Shown: positions 39,609 through 47,251 of the stretch, in pieces
How the letters are laid out: every line of letters begins with the position of its first letter
How positions within the stretch are numbered: position 1 is the stretch's first letter
NCBI GenBank assembly: GCA_025997455.1
Contig: BNUP01000003.1
Coordinates: 1 to 47,911 of the forward strand
Length of the DNA stretch: 47,911 nucleotides
Direction: 5' to 3'
Source: Fibrobacterales bacterium
GTDB taxonomy: Bacteria; Fibrobacterota; Fibrobacteria; Fibrobacterales; Fibrobacteraceae
The notes under the pieces: model-generated
Told to the model about the DNA's origin: nothing
Seen by the model: the letters and a program-made list of their open reading frames with translations, nothing else
Database searches by the model: none
Program-made: the position numbers and the translations under genes

Positions 39609-41183
39609 TTAATTTGATGAAAAATTGATACGCATCAATAATTCTTTTGTAATTGCTCGTTTGGAATCGGTAAACATAAACGATTCAATAAATTCTTGTA
39701 TTTCGGGGTTATTGAGAGAAGATTGAACTGCTTGTGCTTCTTCAAGTGTATCAAATCCTATGAAATAGCAAGTATCGTCAAGTAGTAAAACCGTTCCATT
39801 TGGTTGGACGAGCGTAAATTTTGTTTGTTTGTAAAGTCCCGAAATAGCCACTTTGTATGGTTTGAAAGAGTAATCGCCAACACCGAAAATGGAATACATC
39901 GGCTTGCCATTATATATGCTTGACTTTCTTTGCAAAAAATAATTTTTGTGGCGTTCCAAATAATCTCTTGTTTTGGGTAATTTCGCCAAAATGCTTTTGG
40001 TCTCTTGTCCAATTTTTTTCTGTGTAACAATAGTATATTTGCGTGGTGTGTCTATGTTATCAACCTGTAAATCAGAACTTTTTAATATTCCATAAACTAA
40101 ATCTTCTTCCAATTCAAATTCTTCATTGAGGGCATTTTTGAAACCACCGTCAATTCTTTCCAACTCCATAACTTTGGCACAATCGTGCTTAATTCCTTGT
40201 CGCCATTCAAATGGACAAACTCCGTCGAACTGCTGATATTTTTTATATTTTTCGGTGTCGGACGCAAATTTATTATTAACCCAACCCAAAGTTACGCGAG
40301 ATTTCGAACTGTAAAAATCAAATTCTTTTGCCGTCCATTCAGGCGTTGTGTTGAATTTGCACACAAATAAACTTGCATCAACTGCTGCCCCAAATTCTTT
40401 TTGTGCATTGATAATATGCTTTTCCAAGTTTGAAATCGGATAATTATTCCGTTTTTGTTCGTAAACAATATTTTTGATAACGGAATTTTTAATCAAAAAG
40501 GCAAAATTACCCTTTTCTTTTGCAAATAAATCCAACATATTTAGAGCAATATACTCTCCTATGTCAAAATTCCCTTTGCCGGTAATGGCATCAATGCCTT
40601 TTACATTCTTGAAATTGGATTTTGTCGGCAAATTCTTAGAGTTAAGTGTTGAAAGTGTTGCATTGGTAACCCATGGCGGATTGCCGATTACCAACAATTC
40701 CCGTCCGTTTATTTGTTTGTTTATTTGCTGAAAGTCAAAGTCAAAAATATTGTGATGATATAAATGAATTTCAGGCTTATTTGCGGTTTTATTTTTCAAA
40801 AAATATTCCAGCAATTCAAATTTTAATTCCCATAAATAGGTTTCTTGAATTTCAATGCCAAATACTTGCTCTAACGAATTGAATGTTTGAAGTGCCGATA
40901 AAATAAAACTGCCTTTTCCACAAGTTGGTTCAATAAGAATTTGCGGATTTATATTTTTAGAGAACAGATAATTGGTTATAGCAAGTGATAAAGTTCGGTT
41001 GGTTTGAAAATCACCATATTCGATACGAGGTTCACAAGCAACGCATTGCGCGATTCCGATTTTCTGTTTCAGTTGAGTGTAATCATTTTCTATTTCAAAA
41101 AAATCAACAATACCACACTGTGCTTTCAAAAGTTTATTTATCTCTTGAAAGTCGGCATTTTTGTTTTCTTGAAAGAATGACAA
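39609..41183 (-). CDS. N6-adenine DNA methyltransferase of a restriction system
   Basis: 524 residues. SAM motif I IEPTCGKGSFIL and catalytic motif IV VIGNPPWVTN mark a gamma-type adenine methylase; a long C-terminal part (target recognition) follows. The proposed start is TTG at 41183 next to TTTGAGG; no ATG gives a better start. It lies 32 nt after a nuclease-like gene and is the last gene of the defence island. Confidence 0.85.
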   Translation of the reverse strand: MSFFQENKNADFQEINKLLKAQCGIVDFFEIENDYTQLKQKIGIAQCVACEPRIEYGDFQTNRTLSLAITNYLFSKNINPQILIEPTCGKGSFILSALQTFNSLEQVFGIEIQETYLWELKFELLEYFLKNKTANKPEIHLYHHNIFDFDFQQINKQINGRELLVIGNPPWVTNATLSTLNSKNLPTKSNFKNVKGIDAITGKGNFDIGEYIALNMLDLFAKEKGNFAFLIKNSVIKNIVYEQKRNNYPISNLEKHIINAQKEFGAAVDASLFVCKFNTTPEWTAKEFDFYSSKSRVTLGWVNNKFASDTEKYKKYQQFDGVCPFEWRQGIKHDCAKVMELERIDGGFKNALNEEFELEEDLVYGILKSSDLQVDNIDTPRKYTIVTQKKIGQETKSILAKLPKTRDYLERHKNYFLQRKSSIYNGKPMYSIFGVGDYSFKPYKVAISGLYKQTKFTLVQPNGTVLLLDDTCYFIGFDTLEEAQAVQSSLNNPEIQEFIESFMFTDSKRAITKELLMRINFSSN

Positions 41184-41215
41184 AGCCTCAAATCCAATAT
41201 TTATGTTGTTAAAAA

Positions 41216-42148
41216 TTATATTTCTACTTTGCCAAAATATTTTAGTTTAAAATCATCTATCCAATTATATTTTGAAATATCAAGCTTATTCACAACATCT
41301 TGCATATAAATTACTTTCACAATATCTTTATATTTTTCAGGAAGCAATGAAGTCAATACTTCCTCATTAAATTTTTGAAATGCAGGGTTTCTTTTGTCTA
41401 TTAACATTACAAAATAACCATTTTTTTCCATAGCAAACATCAATTCCCTATAAAATTGATAATAAATAGAAAAAGGGCAAATCACAGATTGCTCAAAAAC
41501 TTTGTCTAATTCATATTTTTTCATTAATTCCCAATAGTTCCTTCCTTTATGTGTCAAATAACATAAGTTCGTATCCTTTACTGGATTTTGTCCATCACAT
41601 TCTGGATTATCGCCTTTAATTACAGAACAGCCGCCAAATTCTGTTTCTACATATTTTGCTTCAACAAAAATATCTTTCCCTTTTGTGTTTTTAACAACAA
41701 AATCAAAAGAAGTAGGTTGTTGCTGTTTTTCATTAAAAGTTTCTCTATCCGAAAATTCAAACAACAACTTTGATTCATTATTTATTGAAACATCTTCATA
41801 TTTAAATAATTGCGATAAAAAATGATAATCATTATTTCTAACAATATCGCCTAATAAATTAAATAACATTGCTTGACTACTACAACCATTATGTATGTAT
41901 TTATGCAAAGGAAATGGTTCTTTTTTACTTTTAGCTTCGTTTTTTAGTTTTTCAATAAAATCTGCAACATCCCCTACAATTATATTATTTTTCCAATTTT
42001 CATAAGTATCTAAAATATAATCATATTTTTTGTGAACGGTATATTTCTTTACCTTAAACCATTCGGCAGCAAATTTATTTTGTTCTTTTCTATAATCTGA
42101 GTATAGTTTATAATCCAAATCTGAGTATAGTTTATAATCCAACGCCAT
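41216..42148 (-). CDS. probable restriction endonuclease, first of two
   Basis: 310 residues. A PD-(D/E)xK-like core is visible: SFDFVVKNTKGKDIFVEAKYVETEFGG (D, then ExK). The family is not recognised further. AGGAGAG precedes the ATG, and an exact inverted repeat lies in the leader. The N-terminus contains an in-frame 24-nt duplication (LDYKLYSD twice), so the first eight residues may be dispensable. It sits directly upstream of the methylase. Confidence 0.7.
   Translation of the reverse strand: MALDYKLYSDLDYKLYSDYRKEQNKFAAEWFKVKKYTVHKKYDYILDTYENWKNNIIVGDVADFIEKLKNEAKSKKEPFPLHKYIHNGCSSQAMLFNLLGDIVRNNDYHFLSQLFKYEDVSINNESKLLFEFSDRETFNEKQQQPTSFDFVVKNTKGKDIFVEAKYVETEFGGCSVIKGDNPECDGQNPVKDTNLCYLTHKGRNYWELMKKYELDKVFEQSVICPFSIYYQFYRELMFAMEKNGYFVMLIDKRNPAFQKFNEEVLTSLLPEKYKDIVKVIYMQDVVNKLDISKYNWIDDFKLKYFGKVEI
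42097..42142 (-). repeat. 24-bp tandem duplication at the nuclease N-terminus
   Basis: CTGAGTATAGTTTATAATCC is repeated exactly with a 24-bp period; it encodes LDYKLYSD twice and keeps the frame. Confidence 0.92.
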
Positions 42149-42168
42149 AATGCTCTCCTTTTTTTGGA

Positions 42169-42201
42169 CAAGATTTGTTCTTAGTTAAGGTGCAAATCTT
42201 G
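42169..42201 (-). promoter_or_regulatory. perfect inverted repeat in the nuclease leader
   Basis: CAAGATTTG and CAAATCTTG are separated by 15 nt and end about 20 nt before the ATG. It could be an operator for a controller protein or an RNA hairpin near the Shine-Dalgarno. No controller gene is seen. Confidence 0.6.
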
Positions 42202-42221
42202 CTTTGTTTGTTCTGTTCATA

Positions 42222-42250
42222 AATATAGAATTTTAATTTCAAAAAAGCAA
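42222..42250 (-). promoter_or_regulatory. promoter of the nuclease-methylase pair
   Basis: Minus strand TTGCTT, 17 nt, TATATT (42227-42222, within TTCTATATT). Confidence 0.55.
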
Positions 42251-42302
42251 GGGATATTTTCATAAAAGTGACTTTTTTTGTTTCACTGCTCATTTTTTTA
42301 CC

Positions 42303-42490
42303 CTATAAGCGGCTTTGGTCTATATTTGGATTTACTTTCTTTTCGTAATAAAAATCACAAGGGACTTTGTAATCCAATGACTGATGGTACCGTTTGTTGT
42401 TGTAAAAATCGAAGTAGCCTGTTAAGCCGTCAAGCAATTCGTCTCCCGTTGAATGGGGGTGCGTATAATAGTGATTTTTTATATGATTTT
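42303..42490 (-). pseudogene. IS3-type transposase C-terminal remnant
   Basis: The minus strand encodes HYYTHPHSTGDELLDGLTG, FDFYNNKRYHQSLDYKVPCDFYYEK, the conserved end of an IS3-family integrase-like transposase ('FYNxxRxHQSLxYxTP'). The rest of the transposase is absent. The matching part begins right at the 3' end of the second nuclease-like gene. Confidence 0.75.
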
Positions 42491-43141
42491 TATAATTCCA
42501 GAAACATCCTCTTTCATCATTACAACTCTGCCATATTGTAATCGCCATTGCAGAGCATTTGAGATTGTCAAATATCCAATTTTTGGCGGATTTTTCAAAA
42601 TCTGTGCCGCCATTTTCTTCAAAGTTGTTTCATCGGCAGGAATATTACGGTCGTTCAAATAAGCATAAATATCATCTTCGTTGGCATCATTATTTATCAT
42701 TTGTTGCAAAGAAGTAGTCATCTGATAATCTCCTGTTCTGTCTTTTTCAATGAACGAACAATTTACAAAATCTAACAACGCCGTTTTATCTTTAGCATTA
42801 TCGCGTTTGTCATAAACAAATACCAACAAATTGTAACCCAAGCCAAAAATTTTTTGTTGTGCATTTTTGAACGGGCAAGACGATTGCGGTTGCTTAATTG
42901 AAGTAACTTTTATATCTGTATTTATTTCAGTCGAAGGTAAATCAATTCCGCTCGCAGAATTTCCAATTTGCAAATTGTATTTTGCAAGTAAAAAGTCTTT
43001 GAACTTATGCTCAATATATGTTCCAACCGCTTTCCCATCGGTAATGCCAAATAATTCTCTATTAGGAGACTTAGACTCTTGCTTGCAAAATGATTTAGCA
43101 CAAGAGATTAAGTTGTGGATTTTGAGGGTTTGTTTTTGCAT
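42479..43141 (-). CDS. probable restriction endonuclease, second of two
   Basis: 220 residues. A PD-(D/E)xK-like motif is visible: GTYIEHKFKDFLL, then SGIDLPSTEINTDIKVTSIKQP (D...DxK). It resembles type II restriction enzymes in layout but the family is not recognised with certainty. The 3' end merges with an IS3 remnant, so the C-terminus may be truncated or replaced (…MKEDVSGIIKII). It starts 27 nt after dnaJ with no Shine-Dalgarno and could be transcribed from the heat-shock operon. Confidence 0.65.
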   Translation of the reverse strand: MQKQTLKIHNLISCAKSFCKQESKSPNRELFGITDGKAVGTYIEHKFKDFLLAKYNLQIGNSASGIDLPSTEINTDIKVTSIKQPQSSCPFKNAQQKIFGLGYNLLVFVYDKRDNAKDKTALLDFVNCSFIEKDRTGDYQMTTSLQQMINNDANEDDIYAYLNDRNIPADETTLKKMAAQILKNPPKIGYLTISNALQWRLQYGRVVMMKEDVSGIIKII

Positions 43142-43168
43142 ATTTTCAAATGTGTGCAGGTACTACAA

Positions 43169-44311
43169 TCAAGAAAAAAACTCCTTTATCTTATCGAAAA
43201 GTCCCTTTTCCCGGCTTTCATCTCTGCCCGCTCCCAATTCACTCAATTCCACAAAAAGTTCCTTTTCGCGGGAAGATAAATTTTCGGGTATATATGCCTG
43301 AACTTCCACAAAAATATCGCCTTTGTAATCGGAATTATAACCCGGTAATCCTTGCCCGCGAACTCTCAACTGCGTTCCGGGTTGCAAACCCGCCGAAATT
43401 TTCAACTTCACCTCGCCATACAAGGTTGGCACTCTCTGTTCTCCGCCGAGTGCGAGTTTATAAATAGGAACTGCAACTTTGCAGAAAAGATTTTGTCCGT
43501 CGCGAACAAAAAAATCATCGTTCTTTTCCTCAATATGCACTATCAAATAACCCGCTTGCCCGCCTTGCGAACTCGCATTACCTTCGCCTCTCAATTTCAA
43601 ATAGTTTCCGCCGGAAACACCTGCGGGAATTTTAACTTCTATTGTATCTTCTGCTCGAACTCGCTTTTGACCAGCACAGGTGCGGCATTTATTGCTTATA
43701 ATTTCACCGCTGCCGCCGCAATCGGGGCAAGTTGTGACATTTACCATTTCACCGAAAATTGAAGATACGCGCCTGCGAACCTGACCTTTTCCCGCACAAG
43801 TCGCACAGTTTTTTGTTCCCGTTCCGCCCTTACCGTTGCAATCGGAACAAACTTTGAATCGCTTTATCCTTACTTTTTTTACAGTGCCTTCCGAAATTTC
43901 CTTCAAAGTCAGAGAAACGCTTATCTGCAAGTCCTCACCCGGAGCAGGACCTCTTTGACCGCCGCGCGACCTGCCTCCAAAACCTCCGCTGAAACCTCCT
44001 CCATCCGAGAAAATATCGCCGAAGTGTGCAAAAATATCTTCAAAAGAGAATCCTCCGCCCGAAAAACCGCCTCCGCCGTTCAAACCGGGTGCATCGTGAC
44101 CATATCGGTCATATTGCGCCTTTTTGTTCGCATCGGAAAGCACATCATAAGCCGCGGCGGCTTCCTTAAACTTGTTTTCCGCTTCCTTATCACCCGGATT
44201 TTTATCGGGGTGATATTTTATAGCAAGTTTTTTATATGCTCGCTTAATTTCGTCTGCGGAGGCGTTTTTATCAACGCCGAGTATTTCGTAAAAATCTCTT
44301 TTGCTAGACAT
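43169..44311 (-). CDS. dnaJ: chaperone protein DnaJ
   Basis: 380 residues. J domain with HPD (IKYHPDKNPGD), a glycine/phenylalanine-rich stretch (about 75-120), a zinc-binding domain with four CxxCxGxG-type repeats (CSDCNGKG, CATCAGKG, CPDCGGSG, CRTCAGQK) and the C-terminal substrate-binding domain. It delivers substrates to DnaK and stimulates its ATPase. It starts 5 nt after dnaK. Confidence 0.96.
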   Translation of the reverse strand: MSSKRDFYEILGVDKNASADEIKRAYKKLAIKYHPDKNPGDKEAENKFKEAAAAYDVLSDANKKAQYDRYGHDAPGLNGGGGFSGGGFSFEDIFAHFGDIFSDGGGFSGGFGGRSRGGQRGPAPGEDLQISVSLTLKEISEGTVKKVRIKRFKVCSDCNGKGGTGTKNCATCAGKGQVRRRVSSIFGEMVNVTTCPDCGGSGEIISNKCRTCAGQKRVRAEDTIEVKIPAGVSGGNYLKLRGEGNASSQGGQAGYLIVHIEEKNDDFFVRDGQNLFCKVAVPIYKLALGGEQRVPTLYGEVKLKISAGLQPGTQLRVRGQGLPGYNSDYKGDIFVEVQAYIPENLSSREKELFVELSELGAGRDESREKGLFDKIKEFFS

Positions 44312-44316
44312 ATTGC

Positions 44317-46299
44317 TTACTTCTTATCGTCGACAACTTCAAAGTCTGCATCTACGGGACCGTCTTTGGGCTTGTCCTTGTTCTTGCAATCATCACCGCA
44401 ACTGCCATCGCAATTTTCGCCGTGCTGATGTTCGCCTTCCGCACCGCCAAAACCGGCACCCGCAGCAGAACCGTCTGTTGCACCGCTTGCGCCTGCGGTT
44501 TGTGCCGCCTGCAAAATTTGCCCAATCACACTCTGAGCCTTATCGAGAGCACTCTGAATTTCTTCTTTTGAAGTCGCTTTTTCGCTCACGCTTTTCAATT
44601 CGGCAACCGCACTGTTCGCTTGTGAAACCAAATCGGCAGGCAATTTACCCTCGTTTTCTTTGAGTGTTTTTTCAACCTGATAAATAACCTGCTCGGCGTT
44701 ATTCTTTGCATCTACGAGTTCACGGGCTTTTTTATCCTCCGACTCGTGTGCTTTTGCCTCATCTCTCATCTTTTTAATCTCTTCATCGCTCAAACCCGAA
44801 GATGCCTGAATTTTAATGCTCTGTTCCTTACCGGTCTCTTTGTCTTTTGCAGAAACCTGAACTATACCGTTTGCATCAATATCAAACGAAACTTCAATTT
44901 GCGGAATACCGCGCGGTTTTGGCGGAATGCCCGTTAAATCAAAGCGACCGAGAGTTCTGTTATCGCGTGCAAATTGCCGTTCGCCTTGCAGAACATGTAT
45001 TGTAACCGCACTCTGATTATCGTCTGCCGTGCTAAACACCTGACTCTTGCGAATAGGTATTGTGGTGTTATTTTCTATGAGTTTAGCCATAACTCCGCCG
45101 AGCGTTTCAATGCCGAGCGAAAGCGGCGTAACATCTAACAGAACAATATCTTTCAGCGAACTGTCTCCCGCCAAAACTCCGCCCTGTATAGCCGCACCAA
45201 TCGCCACAACTTCATCTGGATTAACTCCCTTGTGCGGTTCTTTACCGAACAATTTTTTGACCGCCTCCTGCACCGCAGGAATGCGAATTGAACCGCCAAC
45301 CAAAATCACCTCATCAATATCGGTAACCTTCAACTTTGCATCTGCCAAAGCCTTGCGGGTAGGTTCAAGAGTTTTTTCCACCAAGAATGCCGTTAATTGA
45401 TCGAACTTTGCCCGTGTGAGAGTTAAATCCAAATGTTTTGGACCGGTTGCATCTGCAGTGATAAACGGTAAATTTATATTGGTGCTCGCACTCGCCGAAA
45501 GATCTATTTTCGCTTTTTCTGCCGCATCTTTTAAGCGTTGCAGCGCCATTTTGTCTTTCTTAATATCGATTCCCGGATTGTCCTTACGGAACTCATCGTT
45601 TATGTAATCGATTATCGCTTCGTCAAAATTATCTCCGCCGAGCATAGTGTTGCCGTTGGTCGCGAGTACTTCAACCGAAGTCTCATCAATTTCCAAAATA
45701 GAAACATCAAAAGTTCCGCCGCCCAAGTCATAGACCGCAATTTTCTCATTTTTCTTGCTGTCGAGTCCGTAAGCGAGTGCCGCCGCAGTCGGTTCATTCA
45801 CAATTCGCCGCACTTCAAGTCCGGCAATTTTACCGGCATCTTTTGTCGCCTGCCTCTGTGCATCATTAAAGTAAGCAGGAACGGTTATAACCGCCTCCGT
45901 AACTTCCTGACCTAAGTAATCCTCTGCGATTTTCTTCATAGTCTGCAAAACCACAGCCGAAATTTCTGGCGGAGCATATTCCTTGCCGTCAATATCAACG
46001 CGAACAACATCACTGCCTTTGCCTACCAAATGATATGGCATGTGCTTTTCGGCATCCGTGCATTCTTCCGCACGGCGACCCATAAACCTCTTTATGGAAT
46101 ATACCGTTTTTTCGGCATTTGTTATAGCCTGCCGTTTTGCAACATGACCGACGAGCCGCTCGCCGTTTTTGCCAAAAGCGACTATTGACGGTGTTGTGCG
46201 AAAACCTTCCGCGTTTGCGATAACAACCGGCTTTCCGCCTTCCATAACAGCAACGCAACTGTTAGTTGTTCCCAAGTCTATTCCGATGATTTTTCCCAT
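44317..46299 (-). CDS. dnaK: chaperone protein DnaK (Hsp70)
   Basis: 660 residues. The ATPase domain begins IIGIDLGTTNSCVAV and has VYDLGGGTFDVSIL and the VGGSIRIPAVQ motif; the substrate-binding domain and helical lid follow. The C-terminus has an unusual histidine/cysteine-containing stretch (HQHGENCDGSCGDDCKN) before the usual VDADFEVVDDKK-like end, perhaps a metal site. AGGAGAACAGGAA precedes the ATG. It is the middle gene of grpE-dnaK-dnaJ. Confidence 0.97.
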   Translation of the reverse strand: MGKIIGIDLGTTNSCVAVMEGGKPVVIANAEGFRTTPSIVAFGKNGERLVGHVAKRQAITNAEKTVYSIKRFMGRRAEECTDAEKHMPYHLVGKGSDVVRVDIDGKEYAPPEISAVVLQTMKKIAEDYLGQEVTEAVITVPAYFNDAQRQATKDAGKIAGLEVRRIVNEPTAAALAYGLDSKKNEKIAVYDLGGGTFDVSILEIDETSVEVLATNGNTMLGGDNFDEAIIDYINDEFRKDNPGIDIKKDKMALQRLKDAAEKAKIDLSASASTNINLPFITADATGPKHLDLTLTRAKFDQLTAFLVEKTLEPTRKALADAKLKVTDIDEVILVGGSIRIPAVQEAVKKLFGKEPHKGVNPDEVVAIGAAIQGGVLAGDSSLKDIVLLDVTPLSLGIETLGGVMAKLIENNTTIPIRKSQVFSTADDNQSAVTIHVLQGERQFARDNRTLGRFDLTGIPPKPRGIPQIEVSFDIDANGIVQVSAKDKETGKEQSIKIQASSGLSDEEIKKMRDEAKAHESEDKKARELVDAKNNAEQVIYQVEKTLKENEGKLPADLVSQANSAVAELKSVSEKATSKEEIQSALDKAQSVIGQILQAAQTAGASGATDGSAAGAGFGGAEGEHQHGENCDGSCGDDCKNKDKPKDGPVDADFEVVDDKK

Positions 46300-46316
46300 T
46301 TCCTGTTCTCCTTATG

Positions 46317-46898
46317 TTAAACCGTTTTTGCCGCACCGCTCGATACAATTACCTTCGCGGTTTTCAGCAGTTTGTTTTTAATCTTGTATCCCTTTTGAAA
46401 CACCTGAATAATGTTTCCTTCCGCGACTGTATCGGAAGGTTGATTTACAAGTGCCTCGTGCAAATTCGGGTCAAAAGCCTCACCGCTTGGGTCTATGGTT
46501 TCTAAACCGAACTCATTCAAAACCTTATCGAACTGTTCCTGTATCAGTTTAATTCCCTTTTCAAAAGCCGCCAAATCGCCGCCTTTATTTCCTTCTGCAA
46601 ATGCACGGTCAAAATTATCTTTCACCTCAGATAACTTCGCCAAAAGTTTTCCGTTCGCGGTGCTTATCAGTTCCAATTGTTCCTTTGCCGTGCGCGTGCG
46701 GTAATTTTCAAACTCTGCAAATAGCCTTAAATATTTGTCTTGAGCAACTTTCTCTTTTTCTCCTGCCTCGTCGGGGAGTTTATCTCCATTTTTTACCTCA
46801 ATCGGTTCTTCAGTTGATTTTTCGCCAACCAACTTTTCCAATTCTTCAAGCGAGGCACTCTCCGCCTCTTTCACAAGATTTTCTACTTCATCTTCCAT
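46317..46898 (-). CDS. grpE: nucleotide exchange factor GrpE
   Basis: 193 residues. Acidic N-terminal coiled coil (VENLVKEAESASLEELEKLV), then the GrpE core (RLFAEFENYRTRTAKEQLEL, LLAKLSEVKDNFDRAF, FGLETIDPSGEAFDPNLHEALV, VFQKGYKIKNKLLKTAKVIVS). It releases ADP from DnaK. The start at 46898 gives a normal-sized protein; the frame remains open upstream into repeat DNA, which is not coding. No Shine-Dalgarno is seen before the ATG. Confidence 0.94.
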   Translation of the reverse strand: MEDEVENLVKEAESASLEELEKLVGEKSTEEPIEVKNGDKLPDEAGEKEKVAQDKYLRLFAEFENYRTRTAKEQLELISTANGKLLAKLSEVKDNFDRAFAEGNKGGDLAAFEKGIKLIQEQFDKVLNEFGLETIDPSGEAFDPNLHEALVNQPSDTVAEGNIIQVFQKGYKIKNKLLKTAKVIVSSGAAKTV

Positions 46899-46987
46899 AC
46901 TGCCGATAAGGCAAAACCCGTGCCCGAACTCAAAACTCCCGTTTTTAACGAAATTTCGGCAATTTGCAGATAAACAAACGCATTGCC

Positions 46988-47002
46988 GTTTCATTTTGAA
47001 AC
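46988..47002. promoter_or_regulatory. small palindrome upstream of grpE
   Basis: GTTTCA TTT TGAAAC, a perfect 6-bp inverted repeat 90 nt before the grpE start, with a related TTTTGAAACG about 30 nt farther up. Candidate operator only; it is not the CIRCE sequence. Confidence 0.35.
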
Positions 47003-47073
47003 GATTTTTATGCACAAAAATGCTTAATTTTGAAACGAGGGGAAAGGAGAGGGGAAACCCGGCGGTGCAAAAA

Positions 47074-47122
47074 TGGGGTATAGGGTATAGGGTGTGGGGT
47101 GTGGGGTGTAGGGTGTAGGGGC
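47074..47122 (+). repeat. heptamer repeat array near grpE
   Basis: Seven consecutive 7-bp units of the types GGGTATA, GGGTGTG and GGGTGTA, the same family as at 1499-1527, 2007-2083 and 12324-12355. Confidence 0.9.
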
Positions 47123-47196
47123 GGCATTTATGCCGCCCTATTAGGGTATATGGGCGACCATGTGTGGTCGCCCGAAACGGGGTTTTTAAGGGGTGT

Positions 47197-47232
47197 CCCC
47201 TTAGGCAGGGGAGCAGGGGGAACGCCCCCGCT
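47197..47232 (+). repeat. intergenic copy of the GC-rich repeat found in miaB
   Basis: 36 nt identical to 7286-7321. It lies directly upstream of the promoter box of the last gene. Confidence 0.9.
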
Positions 47233-47243
47233 TTTTCTATATT
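47233..47243 (+). promoter_or_regulatory. leaderless-type promoter of the last gene
   Basis: TTTTCTATATT, eight bases (CATAAACT), ATG at 47252. Box TATATT at 47238-47243. Confidence 0.55.
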
Positions 47244-47251
47244 CATAAACT

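Larger units (their letters stand above)
46899..47251. other. divergent spacer between grpE and the last gene
   Basis: No gene is seen. It contains the inverted repeat GTTTCAttttGAAAC-like at 46988-47002 with a second TTTTGAAACGA at about 47028, heptamer units (47074-47122), a hairpin GGCGGCATttATGCCGCC (47122-47139), a second GGGCGACCA...TGGTCGCCC hairpin (about 47151-47173), and the GC-rich block 47177-47232 shared with miaB. Confidence 0.7.

Noticed and set aside
46899..47060. CIRCE operator for the grpE-dnaK-dnaJ operon
   Set aside because: The consensus TTAGCACTC-N9-GAGTGCTAA is absent; only a short GTTTCA/TGAAAC palindrome is present.
46899..47246. N-terminal extension of GrpE
   Set aside because: The open frame upstream is translated repeat DNA (proline/tyrosine-rich) and lacks GrpE features; 46898 gives a normal protein.
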